From Actinoplanes ianthinogenes (GTDB lineage Bacteria; Actinomycetota; Actinomycetes; Mycobacteriales; Micromonosporaceae), in contig NZ_AP023356.1 of NCBI RefSeq assembly GCF_018324205.1, forward strand, positions 2,373,501 to 2,437,500: a stretch of DNA of 64,000 bases, in the 5' to 3' direction. Under the pieces are notes generated by a model. The model did not search any database, was not told the origin of the DNA, and saw only the letters and a program-made list of their open reading frames with translations. A program made the position numbers and the translations under genes. Shown in pieces: positions 17,325-27,194 of the stretch (position 1 is the stretch's first letter; each line of letters begins with the position of its first letter).

Positions 17325-20027
17325 TCATGGATGTCCATGATCTGTCACACTGCTGGACACCAGTTGCGGCGCCGCCCATCCGGCCGAGGGCATCGGCGCC
17401 ACCGGACGGCTCGCGGCCGGCACGGCGCCCAGCTCGGTCAGGAAGGCCCGCATCGGCGCCCACTTCTCGTAGATCACCAGGACCACCTCACCCGGCGCGG
17501 CCAGCCCCAGAGCGGCGATCACCGCCTCCCGGCTGCTGTCCGTGCGGACCGTCCGGATCTGCGGCCGGCGGGCCCGCATCTCCCGCTCGACCAGCTGGGA
17601 CACCTCGCCCGGAGCGCGCCCGCGCCGGTCCCGGTCGTCGTAGAGCACGGCCCGGGTCAGCCCGTCGGCAAGGATCTGCGCGGACGCGGCCAGCAGGTCG
17701 TCGCGGCGGTCCCCGGGCAGGGTCACCGCGGCCACGCACCGGTCGGCGCCCCAGAGCCGGTGCAGCGTGCGCAGCGTGGTGGCCAGCGCGGCCGGGTTGT
17801 GCGCGTAGTCCAGGAAGATCGAGATCTCGCCGAGTTTGAACAGGGTGCCGCGGCCCGGGTTGTCCACGCTCGGGTCGAACTCGGTGAGGCGGGCCGCCAC
17901 CGACTCCGGGCGGGCGCCCAGGGCCCGGGCCGCGGCGATCGCGGCGAGCGCGTTGGCGGCGGCGTGCGGGGCGGCGCCGCCGTACGCCCCGGGCACCTCG
18001 GCCACCCGCAGCAGCGGAGTCCGCCGGGCGCCGGTGGCCTGCACCAGCCAGCCGTCGTCCAGGACGTACGCCGTGCCACCCCGCCCCAGGTGCTCGGTCA
18101 GCACCGGGTTGGCCGGGTCCAGCCCGAACCAGACCAGGCGTTTGCGGTCGGCGCGTACCCGGGGCCGCCCGGCGAGGCTGCGCACCCACGGGTCGTCCAC
18201 GTTCAGCACCAGCGTGCCGCCGTCCCGGACCCGTTCCGCCACCACCGCCTTGACGTGCGCCAGGTCCTCGATCGAGCCGAGCCCGTCCTGCCCAAGGTGA
18301 TCGGCGGTGATGTTGGTGACCACCCCGACGTCCGTCCAGTCGTAGCCGAGCCCGCGCCGCAGCAGGCCGCCCCGCGCCGTCTCCAGCACCGCCACCTCGA
18401 CCTGCGGATCGCCGAGCACCTGCTGCGCCGACCGGGGGCCGGTGGCGTCGGCCAGGTGCACCGCGCGGCCGTCGATGTACACCCCGTCGGTGGTGGCCAT
18501 CCCGACCCGCCGGCCCACGCCGAGCAGGTGCGCGGTCAGCCGGGTCACCGTGGTCTTGCCGTTCGTGCCGGTCACCGCGACGGCCGGGATCCGCCCGTCG
18601 GAGCCGCCCGGGAACATCGCCCGGACGATCGCGTCGCCCACGTCCCGGGACCGGCCGCGCACCGGGGCCAGGTGCATCCGCAGCCCGGGCACCGCGTTCA
18701 CCTCGATCACCCCGGCGGCCGGCTCGTCCTCGCCGGTCGGCGGCAGCGGCGCGGCGATGTCCGGCAGCCGCAGGTCGATCCCGGCCACGTCCAGGCCGAC
18801 CAGCGCGGCCACCCGCTGGCAGAGCCGGGTCACGTCGGGGTGCACCTGGTCGGTGACGTCCCGGCTGGTCCCGCCGGTGGAGAGGTTGGCGCAGTCGTGC
18901 AGCCAGACCGTCTCGCCCTCGGGCGGAACCTCGGTTCTGTCGAACCGCGACTCGTCCAGCGTGATCCGGGTCAGCACCCGCGAATGCCCGATGCCGCGCC
19001 GCGGATCCGCGTTGACCTGGTCGACCAGCTCCCGCAGCGTGGACCTCCCGTCGCCGACCACGTGCGCGGCGATCCGCTCGGCGGCGGCCACCACCTCGCC
19101 GGCCACCACCAGTACCCGGTAGTCCCGGCCGGCCAGCTGCCGCTCGATCACCACGTCCGGGCCCGCCTCGGCGAACGCCCGCTCGACCGCCTCCGGCGTG
19201 CGCAACCCGAGCGCCACGTGCCGTCCCTGCCGCCCGTGCCGCGGCTTCACCACGACCGGCGCGCCCAGCTCGGCCAGCAACCGGACCGCCTCCTGGGCGG
19301 TGGTCGCCGCGCCGCCGGCCGCGACCGGGATGCCGGCCTCGCCGAGCAGCCGCCGGGTGACGTGCTTGTCGCCGGCGATGTCGATGCCCACCCCGCTGGT
19401 CCGGTCGGTCATCGCGGCCCAGGCCATCCGCCGCCGGGTGCCCCAGCCGAGCCGGACCAGGCTGAGGTCGTCGAACCGCTCGACCGGGATGCCGCGGCGG
19501 CGGGCGGCCTCGATGATCGCCCGGGTGCTCGGGCCGGTCGCCTCCCGTTCGGCGAAGGCGGCCAGGCCGGCGAGCCGCTCGGCGTACGCCCCACCGGCCT
19601 GCCCGGCGTGCACGGCCAGGACCAGCTCGACCGCGGCCTCCAGCAGCTCGCCCGGCACGCGGGACTCCGGCGACTCGTCGACCGGGCACTCCAGGATCAC
19701 GTCGTACAGGCCGTTCTCGCCGGCCGAGACGGTCCGGCCGAAGCTCACGTCCCGGCCGATCAGCTGGGACAGCTCCAGGCAGACGTGCTCGGTGACGTGC
19801 CCGAAGTAGGTGCCGCCGCGCAGCCGGCTGACGAACCCGCCCGGCGCGCCCGCCGCGCAGTGGTGCTCGGCCAGCCCCGGCAGTGCCCGCAGCAGCCGCT
19901 CGGTGAACCCGGGTACGTCACACGTCTCCCGGCCGGTCAGCTCCTCCAGCCGGAGCCGGGCCACCACCGCCGGCCGGGACAGATACACGTTGGGGCCGCG
20001 CAGGCGGCGCAGGCTCTCGATCTTCAT
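17325..20027 (-). CDS. cphA: Cyanophycin synthetase
   Basis: Makes multi-L-arginyl-poly-L-aspartate, a nitrogen and carbon storage polymer, without ribosomes. 900 aa, normal for the family. An N-terminal domain (LRGPNVYLSRP, GHVTEHVCLELSQLIG) leads to an ATP-grasp domain with VVKPRHGRQGRHVALG, ending near VIEVNAVPGLRMHL. A Mur-ligase-like domain then begins at VTGTNGKTTVTRL and contains ITADHLGQDG and YAHNPAAL. ATG 20027 fits the family start (MKIESLRRLRGPN). Its 5' end lies inside the 3' end of cphB (110 bp overlap), so the two are co-transcribed. Confidence 0.95.
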   Translation of the reverse strand: MKIESLRRLRGPNVYLSRPAVVARLRLEELTGRETCDVPGFTERLLRALPGLAEHHCAAGAPGGFVSRLRGGTYFGHVTEHVCLELSQLIGRDVSFGRTVSAGENGLYDVILECPVDESPESRVPGELLEAAVELVLAVHAGQAGGAYAERLAGLAAFAEREATGPSTRAIIEAARRRGIPVERFDDLSLVRLGWGTRRRMAWAAMTDRTSGVGIDIAGDKHVTRRLLGEAGIPVAAGGAATTAQEAVRLLAELGAPVVVKPRHGRQGRHVALGLRTPEAVERAFAEAGPDVVIERQLAGRDYRVLVVAGEVVAAAERIAAHVVGDGRSTLRELVDQVNADPRRGIGHSRVLTRITLDESRFDRTEVPPEGETVWLHDCANLSTGGTSRDVTDQVHPDVTRLCQRVAALVGLDVAGIDLRLPDIAAPLPPTGEDEPAAGVIEVNAVPGLRMHLAPVRGRSRDVGDAIVRAMFPGGSDGRIPAVAVTGTNGKTTVTRLTAHLLGVGRRVGMATTDGVYIDGRAVHLADATGPRSAQQVLGDPQVEVAVLETARGGLLRRGLGYDWTDVGVVTNITADHLGQDGLGSIEDLAHVKAVVAERVRDGGTLVLNVDDPWVRSLAGRPRVRADRKRLVWFGLDPANPVLTEHLGRGGTAYVLDDGWLVQATGARRTPLLRVAEVPGAYGGAAPHAAANALAAIAAARALGARPESVAARLTEFDPSVDNPGRGTLFKLGEISIFLDYAHNPAALATTLRTLHRLWGADRCVAAVTLPGDRRDDLLAASAQILADGLTRAVLYDDRDRRGRAPGEVSQLVEREMRARRPQIRTVRTDSSREAVIAALGLAAPGEVVLVIYEKWAPMRAFLTELGAVPAASRPVAPMPSAGWAAPQLVSSSVTDHGHP

Positions 20028-20805
20028 GGGAGTGCTCCCCGCTCCCCGGCCGCCGGCCGGTCAGATGAAAGGTGTGTCCGGCCGGCAGCACATGGACCAG
20101 CGCCCCGGCCAGCGCGATCGGCCCGTCCGGCGGCACCCGGATGTCGGTGGCCGCGCCGGCGTCGACCACCGTGACCGCGCCGCTGCCGAGCACCTCGAAC
20201 CGGTCGCCGTCGGTCAGGATCGCGGTGTCCTCGTCGATGCCCAGGCCGAGCTCGTGCGGATACCGGGCGACCGCGCTGAGCAGCCGGTTCAGCCGCCCGC
20301 GCTGCGCGAAGTGCTGATCGATCAGCACACCCGGGAGGAACTCCAGGCCGGGGCCGGTCCGGACGCTGGCCGCGGTCACCCCGGGCCGGTCGCCGCCGAC
20401 GATCATGGTGGCCGACATCATCGCCGCGCCCGCGCTCGTCCCGCCGAGCACCACCGCGCCGGTGCCGACCAGCTCCTGCAGCAGCGAGTCGATGACCGTG
20501 CCACCCAGCACGCTGGTGATCCGTTCCTGGTCGCCACCGGTGAAGAACACCCCGGTGGCCTCGCGCAGCAGGGTGGCGGCACCCGGCGCGTTCGCGTCGG
20601 CCCGGGTGGCCAGCCGCAGCGCGCGGGCCGAACCGGCGCCCAGTGCGGTGAACGCGCCGACGTGGAACGCCTCGGCGCTGTCCGGCTCCTCGCTGGCGGT
20701 GGCGATCACCACGATCCGGGCCGACGCCGCCCCGGCCAGCTCCACGAACCGGGCGAGCAGGGCCGGTCCGGCGGCGCCTCCCATGATCAGTAGCCGGGCG
20801 TCCAC
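19918..20805 (-). CDS. cphB: Cyanophycinase
   Basis: Serine peptidase (S51 family) that cuts cyanophycin to beta-Asp-Arg dipeptides. It opens LLIMGGAAGP, has FTGGDQERI, the nucleophile block GGTSAGAAMMS, and QHFAQRGRLNRLL with LGLGIDEDTA. 295 aa; the last 37 or so residues are Pro/Gly-rich and lie within the cphA overlap, beyond the usual end of the family. Upstream gene of the cphB-cphA pair. Whether the overlap tail is functional is unclear. Confidence 0.93.
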   Translation of the reverse strand: MDARLLIMGGAAGPALLARFVELAGAASARIVVIATASEEPDSAEAFHVGAFTALGAGSARALRLATRADANAPGAATLLREATGVFFTGGDQERITSVLGGTVIDSLLQELVGTGAVVLGGTSAGAAMMSATMIVGGDRPGVTAASVRTGPGLEFLPGVLIDQHFAQRGRLNRLLSAVARYPHELGLGIDEDTAILTDGDRFEVLGSGAVTVVDAGAATDIRVPPDGPIALAGALVHVLPAGHTFHLTGRRPGSGEHSHEDREPAPPARPQRVSVPAGGGGPAPAGGADRPGDV

Positions 20806-20870
20806 CGTGCCTCCTCAGGGCCCTACCGGGCCACCGTTGAGGTTAATCGGAACAAAACCGAAACATCGGG

Positions 20871-22472
20871 CTAATCAGAATGCTCCGCGGGCAGCAGATG
20901 ACGCACCTCCGGCGGGCCGTCGGCCAGCGCGATCGCTCGCTCCTCGATCTGCTCGTCCGCCTCGGTCAGCCGGCCCCGATGCTGGCGCAGGTGCTCCTCC
21001 CAGGTCGCGACCAGATAGACCTCGACGAAGCGGGCCGGGTCGGCGCCGTCGCGGAACAGTCCCCACTGGGTCGCGCCGGTGCGCTGCCGGGAGCCGCGCA
21101 ACTCGCGCATGGCGGCGACGAAGGCGGCCGGGTCGGCGCCGGTCACCCGGTAGGTGGCGGAGACCAGGATCGGGCCGTCGGCCGGGTGCGGTTGCAGCAT
21201 CAGGTGCGGCTCCGGCCAGAACACCGCGGGGGTGCGGTCCTCGTCCTCGTGGGTGTGTACGGACCACCGGCGTACCGTCAGGGTCCCCGCCAGCATCAAG
21301 CCCGCCGCGAGAGCGAAGGTGTGCCGCAGGCCGAAGGCCTCGGCCGACTGACCCCAGGCGAGCGCGCCGAGCGCCTGCCCGCCGGCGAAGACCAGCTGAT
21401 AGATCGCGAGCGCCCGGGCACGGACCCAGTTCGGCAGGTTCAGCTGCATCGCCGTATTCATCCGGGAGACCAGCATCATCCAGGCCAGCCCGGCGGCGAC
21501 CAGGGCCGCCGTGACCGCGTACCGGTTCGGGACCAGCGCCACGACCAGCAGCGCGGCGCCGTGGACCGCGCCGGTGGCGACGATCATCTGGTCGGTGCGC
21601 AGCAGCCGGCGGGCCCGCGGCATGAGCAGCGCGCCGGCGATCGCGCCGACCCCGAGCGCGGCCAGCAGGATGCCGTAACCGCTCGCGCCCATCCCCAGCT
21701 CCTGCCGCGCGACCAGCGGCAGCAGTCCCCAGACGACGCTGCCGGGCAGCACGAAGAGCAGCACCCGGCCGAGGATCCGGCGGATCACCGGCGACCAGCG
21801 GACGAAGCGCCCACCGGCCCGCAGCGCCGAGGCGAGGTGCTCGGGCCGTGCGGTGGGCGGGTCCGGCGGGCGCCGCCAGCGCAGCAGCACCACGGCGAAG
21901 ACCGCGAAGGAGACCGCGTTCAGCGCGAACACCAGCGCCGAGCCGAACTGCGCGACCAGCAGACCGGCCAGCGCCGGACCGGCCGACCGGGCCAGGTTGG
22001 TGTTGACCGCGCCGAGCGCGGACGCGGACGGCAGCGCGTCGCGCGGCACGACCTCCGGGATCACCGCCTGCCAGGACGGCAGCGTCAGCGCCTGCCCGCA
22101 CCCGAGCAGGAAAGTGAAGATCAGGAGCAGCGCGGGGCCGACGTCACTCAGCGCGGTCAGCGCGGCCAGCGCCGCCGCGATCAGAAAGAGAATTGACTGT
22201 ACGCCCAGCAGCAGCCGCCGCCGGTCGACAGCGTCGGCGACCGCGCCCGCGGGCAGCGCGAAGAGCAGCACCGGCAGGGTGGTGGCGGTCTGGACCAGGC
22301 TGACCCAGGTCGCCGCGTCCGGCTCCCCGACCACCAGCCACTGGGCGCCCACGGTCTGCATCCAGGTGCCGATGTTGCTGGCCAGCACGCCGATCCAGAG
22401 GGCACGGAACACCGGCCCGGTCTCACTCCACACGCCGAGGAATCTAGGTCTCCGGATTCCTCCGCCGCGCAC
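20871..22472 (-). CDS. MFS exporter with C-terminal monooxygenase-like domain
   Basis: 533 aa. About twelve membrane segments of the EntS-like MFS type (MFS_3): FRALWIGVLASNIGTWMQTVGAQWL at the start, and AGAVADAVDRRRLL, the loop 2-3 signature. After the last helix come about 110 soluble residues (from about residue 420) with ILVSATYRVTGADPAAFVAAM and RFVEVYLVATWEEHLRQHRG. These resemble the quinol/antibiotic-biosynthesis monooxygenase ferredoxin-like fold. The gene overlaps the upstream hxlR gene by 29 bp, which suggests the exporter is part of an HxlR-controlled response. Substrate unknown. Confidence 0.88.
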   Translation of the reverse strand: MRGGGIRRPRFLGVWSETGPVFRALWIGVLASNIGTWMQTVGAQWLVVGEPDAATWVSLVQTATTLPVLLFALPAGAVADAVDRRRLLLGVQSILFLIAAALAALTALSDVGPALLLIFTFLLGCGQALTLPSWQAVIPEVVPRDALPSASALGAVNTNLARSAGPALAGLLVAQFGSALVFALNAVSFAVFAVVLLRWRRPPDPPTARPEHLASALRAGGRFVRWSPVIRRILGRVLLFVLPGSVVWGLLPLVARQELGMGASGYGILLAALGVGAIAGALLMPRARRLLRTDQMIVATGAVHGAALLVVALVPNRYAVTAALVAAGLAWMMLVSRMNTAMQLNLPNWVRARALAIYQLVFAGGQALGALAWGQSAEAFGLRHTFALAAGLMLAGTLTVRRWSVHTHEDEDRTPAVFWPEPHLMLQPHPADGPILVSATYRVTGADPAAFVAAMRELRGSRQRTGATQWGLFRDGADPARFVEVYLVATWEEHLRQHRGRLTEADEQIEERAIALADGPPEVRHLLPAEHSD

Positions 22473-22941
22473 CCGGCCCCGGACGGGACACGACGTCGCG
22501 CTGATCGGTCACCGTGTGCCCCTCCGTGCAGTGGATCGCGACGCGCAGCTCGGCGGCGCAGTCCCGGTGCACGAACTCGATCGGCGGCCCCTCCGGGTCG
22601 GCCAGGTAACGGTCGCCCCACCCGGCCAGCGCGATCAGCACCGGGTAGAGGTCGAAGCCCTTCGGGGTCAGCCGGTACTCGTGCCGGACCCGGGCGCCGG
22701 GCTCCTGATAGGGCTCACGGCGCAGCACCCCGTGCTCGACCAGGTCGGCCAGCCGGTTCGCCAGGACCTGGCGCGGGATCCGGGTGCGCACCCGCATGTC
22801 GTCGAACCGCCGGATGCCGTTGAAGACCTCCCGCAGCACGACCATCGTCCACTTCTCGCCGAGGATCGCCATCGCCCGCCCGATGGTGCAGTTGTCCACG
22901 TCCCATTCGAGGGCCGCCGGAGGTGTGACGTGACCGACCAT
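22444..22941 (-). CDS. HxlR-family winged-helix regulator
   Basis: 165 aa. HxlR signature near the start: DNCTIGRAMAILGEKWTMVVLRE, FNGIRRFDDMR, IPRQVLANRLADLVEHGVLRRE, and YRLTPKGFDLYPVL. A Cys sits just before the first helix (DNC), the position used for redox or electrophile sensing in some relatives. First gene of the hxlR-MFS transcript and divergent from the thioesterase. A C-terminal Arg/Pro-rich tail overlaps the MFS start. Confidence 0.92.
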   Translation of the reverse strand: MVGHVTPPAALEWDVDNCTIGRAMAILGEKWTMVVLREVFNGIRRFDDMRVRTRIPRQVLANRLADLVEHGVLRREPYQEPGARVRHEYRLTPKGFDLYPVLIALAGWGDRYLADPEGPPIEFVHRDCAAELRVAIHCTEGHTVTDQRDVVSRPGPGARRRNPET

Positions 22942-22996
22942 CCGACCAGGCTAGGTCTCGTTGACAGACGCAGCAAGCCGATGCCAGCCTGCATCT
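22942..22996. promoter_or_regulatory. Divergent promoter region with a dyad, candidate HxlR operator
   Basis: A dyad GTCT-N7-AGAC lies at 22955-22969. It overlaps a minus-strand promoter candidate TTGCTG, 17 bp, TAGCCT reading into hxlR. TTGACA (22961-22966) on the plus strand faces the thioesterase gene. The 55-bp gap is short enough for one repressor to control both directions. Confidence 0.45.
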
Positions 22997-23518
22997 ATGA
23001 CGCAGACTCAGGATGCTCCGGTCGCCTCCCGGACCCGCACCTTCTCCTGGACCGACCCGTCCGAGCACGTCAAGCTGCTCGCCACCCGCAGCGGCCTGGA
23101 CATCCTGCGGGCGATGAGCGCCGGCGAGGTCCCGCCCCCGCCGATCTTCCAGCTCATCGGCGGCAGCGGCCTGCACGCCGAGCCCGGCAGCGTCACCATC
23201 ACGCTCGACCCGCAGGAGTTCCACTACAACCCGATCGGCACCGTGCACGGCGGCATCATCTCCACGCTGCTGGACACCGCCGCCGCCTGCTCGGTCCAGT
23301 CCACCCTCCCGATCGGCGTCGGCTACACCAGCATGGATCTGAACGTGAAGTTCCTGCGCGCCGTCACCGTCACCTCCGGCACCCTCACCTGCACCGGCGC
23401 CGTCCTGCAGAGCGGCCGCCGCACCGCCCTCGCCGAGGCCCGCCTCACCGACGCCCAGGGCCGCCTGGTCGCCCACGCCACCTCCAGCTGCCTGCTCTTC
23501 GAGCTGCCCAAGGCCTGA
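22997..23518 (+). CDS. PaaI-type hotdog thioesterase
   Basis: Acyl-CoA thioesterase fold, 173 aa. The hotdog signature is FHYNPIGTVHGGIISTLLDTAAACSV, followed by YTSMDLNVKFLRAV, both typical of the PaaI/uncharacterised-domain-1 group; the Asn, His-Gly-Gly and Asp positions are present. ATG 22997 gives MTQTQDAP; a TTG at 22961 would overlap the divergent promoter and is unlikely. Physiological acyl-CoA unknown. Possibly part of the same HxlR-controlled locus. Confidence 0.85.
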   Translation: MTQTQDAPVASRTRTFSWTDPSEHVKLLATRSGLDILRAMSAGEVPPPPIFQLIGGSGLHAEPGSVTITLDPQEFHYNPIGTVHGGIISTLLDTAAACSVQSTLPIGVGYTSMDLNVKFLRAVTVTSGTLTCTGAVLQSGRRTALAEARLTDAQGRLVAHATSSCLLFELPKA

Positions 23519-23570
23519 CCCGCCGCTCCGGCGCGGCGCGGGATTGCCGGGGATCACTAGGCTCGCGCTG

Positions 23571-24086
23571 ATGAAGAGGGCGGTGCAGGTGTCGATCGGG
23601 CTCAGCGTGCTGACGCTGATCGCCTGCGGGATCCCGCTGGCCTGGCAGGAGCGCAACGTGGACCACTGTCAGGACGGCGTCGACGCGGCCCTGGACCACG
23701 TCTACACCGCGCACCGGTGGACCGAGGCGGACCTGCCCGGGATCGGGGGCTACCTCGAGGTCCACTATCACCTGACCGAGGCCGGCGCACCCTGCACCCG
23801 AGGGGTGCCGGGGCCGGGCGACTGGGGCTATCAAGGGGTGATCCGGCTGCGCCCGGAGGACGGGACGCGGCTCGCGGCGGCCTACGACTGGGCGCCGCTG
23901 GACGACGAGGACCCCGTTTCCGGTACGCCCGCCGCGATGTGGCCGGGCCTCGCCCCGTTCGTCCCGGCCGATCCGGGCTGGCTGCACAGCGACGAGTACG
24001 CGGAGCTCAAGGCGACCGGGGCGAAACGCGGCGACCTGTTCCTCAGCGCCGACCACTCGACCGCGTACTTCGTCCTGCACACCTGA
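23571..24086 (+). CDS. Small exported or membrane-anchored hypothetical protein
   Basis: 171 aa. ATG 23571 gives MKRAVQVSIGLSVLTLIACGIPLAW, a basic start plus hydrophobic helix ending with a Cys, so either a signal anchor or a poor lipobox. The rest is soluble and acidic with two further Cys (DHC, PCTRG). I do not recognise the family. Stands alone between the thioesterase and the convergent hisS. Confidence 0.7.
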   Translation: MKRAVQVSIGLSVLTLIACGIPLAWQERNVDHCQDGVDAALDHVYTAHRWTEADLPGIGGYLEVHYHLTEAGAPCTRGVPGPGDWGYQGVIRLRPEDGTRLAAAYDWAPLDDEDPVSGTPAAMWPGLAPFVPADPGWLHSDEYAELKATGAKRGDLFLSADHSTAYFVLHT

Positions 24087-24131
24087 CCGGCGGGGGCACG
24101 CCGCGCGGGCGGCGCGCCCCTCGTCGTACCG

Positions 24132-25448
<1,317 letters not shown>

Positions 25449-25456
25449 TGAATCTC

Positions 25457-26155
25457 CTAGAGGAAGCGGCCGGGCGCCGCGATCAGCTCCCGCAGGTACG
25501 GGTTCGACGCGCGCTCACGGCCGATGGTGGTGGCCGGTCCGTGGCCGGGCAGCACGACGGTGTCGTCGGTCAGCGGCAGGATCTTGTCCCGCAGGCTGGC
25601 CATCATCGTCGGGGTGCTGCCACCCGGCAGGTCGGTGCGTCCGATCGAGCCCGCGAAGAGCACGTCCCCGGAGAGACAGACCTCTTCCGCGTCCCAGGAA
25701 GAGCTTGCTCCGGGCAGGCGGAACAGCACCGACCCGCCGGTATGGCCGGGCGCGTGGTCGACGGTGACCTCGAGGCCGGCGATGCTCAGCACCGCGCCGT
25801 CCACCAGCGGGGCGACGTCGTCCGGCTCCGAATACTGGATCCGGCCGCCGAACAGCGCGGTCAGGTCGACGCTCAGCCCCTTGGCCGGATCGGCCAGCAT
25901 CTCCCGGTCGCCGGGGTGCACATATGCCGTGATGCCGCGCGCGCCGCAGACCGGCGCGACGGAGAACGTGTGGTCCAGGTGACCGTGGGTGAGCAGGACC
26001 GCGGCCGGCGACAGCCGGTGCTGCGCGAGCAACGCGTCCAGCTGGTCGAGCACACCGATCCCGGGGTCGACGATCAAGCACTGCTCGCCGGGCGCGGCGG
26101 CCACCACATAACAGTTGGTGCCGAAGGCCTGCGCCTCACAGCTGGCGACGAGCAC
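25457..26155 (-). CDS. MBL-fold metallo-hydrolase (glyoxalase II-like)
   Basis: 232 aa from GTG 26155, chosen because GAGGGGG lies upstream and the protein then starts LVASCEAQAFGTNCYVV as in its relatives; the frame extends further but without support. The metal-binding motif is LTHGHLDHTF, with HAPGHTGGS, LSGDVLFAGSIGRTDL and VLPGHGPAT supplying the remaining ligands. Probably a thioester hydrolase of the glyoxalase II group. Placed next to hisS and near relA, as often seen in actinobacteria. Confidence 0.88.
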   Translation of the reverse strand: MLVASCEAQAFGTNCYVVAAAPGEQCLIVDPGIGVLDQLDALLAQHRLSPAAVLLTHGHLDHTFSVAPVCGARGITAYVHPGDREMLADPAKGLSVDLTALFGGRIQYSEPDDVAPLVDGAVLSIAGLEVTVDHAPGHTGGSVLFRLPGASSSWDAEEVCLSGDVLFAGSIGRTDLPGGSTPTMMASLRDKILPLTDDTVVLPGHGPATTIGRERASNPYLRELIAAPGRFL

Positions 26156-26301
26156 GAGCCTGACCCCCTCACAAAAACAGGTGCGAATCGTAACGAGCCT
26201 AGCTGGGCAGCCGCACACCACTTTCTCAGGAGGTACCCGTACACTCTTGCGGGCGTGTGGCGTGCCGCACCCCTTGACATGCACAGGGAAGGACAGCGTT
26301 A

Positions 26302-27165
26302 GTGGCTCCCAGCAAGGACCGGCAGCGCAAGCTCGCGCGCGCGAAATTCGATCGCCAGATGGCTCGCCGGGCCGTTCGGGAGCGGCGTCGCCGCCGGATG
26401 CTGGCCGGCGCCGGCATCGCCGTGGCGGTCGTGCTGGTCGCGGTCGGTGGCGCCTGGATCGGCGGGGCGTTCGACAGCGACGAGAAGACCACCACCGAGG
26501 CCGCGGACACCTGCCTCTGGTCGCCCCTCAACAAATCCGACAACCCGGAGAAGACGGACGTCGGGACGCCGCCCACCAAGAACCTGCCGACCACCGGCAC
26601 CGAGTCCATGACGATCAGCACCAACCAGGGTGCCCCGATCGCGGTGAGCCTGGACGTGGCGAGCGCCCCCTGTGCCGCCGCCAGCTTCACCCACCTGGCC
26701 GGCAAGAAGTTCTACGACAACACCGACTGCCACGAGATCCTCTCGATCGGCGCGGTGCACTGCGGCGACCCGAGCGGCACCAACAACGGCGGGCCGCTCT
26801 ACAGCTTCTACGACGAGAACGCGCCGGTCACGCCGGATCCCGCGCCGAGCGCCAGCGCCGCCGCGAAACCCGCCGTGCTCTACCCCAAAGGCACCGTGAC
26901 GTTGATCGGCAACCCGGCCGGCAGCAACGGCAGCCAGTTCCTCATCTTCTTCAAGGACTACGCGCCGACCACCGACGCGCCCTACTCGATCGCCGGCAAG
27001 GTGACCGGCGGTCTGGACACGCTGGCGAAAATCGGCAAAATCACCACGGTGGCCGATGACGCCGGTGACAAGGTCAAGCCTTCGCAGAAGATCACCATCA
27101 CATCCCTGACCGTCGGCGCGGATGCCGCCGCCACGGCCGCACCCTCGGTGAGCGCGCAGTCATGA
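26302..27165 (+). CDS. Membrane-anchored cyclophilin-type protein, catalytic Arg missing
   Basis: 287 aa. A very basic start (KDRQRKLARAKFDRQMARRAVRERRRRR), one membrane helix, then an outer cyclophilin-like domain. In place of the FHR motif it has DCHEIL, so the Arg that drives prolyl isomerisation (Arg55 of human CypA) is Glu. GDPSGTNNGGPLY and GSQFLIFF keep the fold signature. It overlaps the next open frame, which codes for a paralog that does keep the Arg. Probably a pseudo-enzyme or chaperone. Start is GTG 26302. Confidence 0.85.
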   Translation: MAPSKDRQRKLARAKFDRQMARRAVRERRRRRMLAGAGIAVAVVLVAVGGAWIGGAFDSDEKTTTEAADTCLWSPLNKSDNPEKTDVGTPPTKNLPTTGTESMTISTNQGAPIAVSLDVASAPCAAASFTHLAGKKFYDNTDCHEILSIGAVHCGDPSGTNNGGPLYSFYDENAPVTPDPAPSASAAAKPAVLYPKGTVTLIGNPAGSNGSQFLIFFKDYAPTTDAPYSIAGKVTGGLDTLAKIGKITTVADDAGDKVKPSQKITITSLTVGADAAATAAPSVSAQS

Positions 27166-27194
27166 GTTCGGAAGAGACCAGCAGGAGGAACGAC

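Noticed and set aside
17323..17342. Palindrome at the cphA stop as a terminator
   Set aside because: A 9-bp dyad with almost no loop overlapping the stop codon and no T tract; weak as a terminator.
17148..20174. Very long plus-strand frame opposite cphA
   Set aside because: It is antisense to a clear cphA with all motifs, and the translation is Arg/Pro/Gly/His-rich shadow sequence typical of GC-rich DNA.
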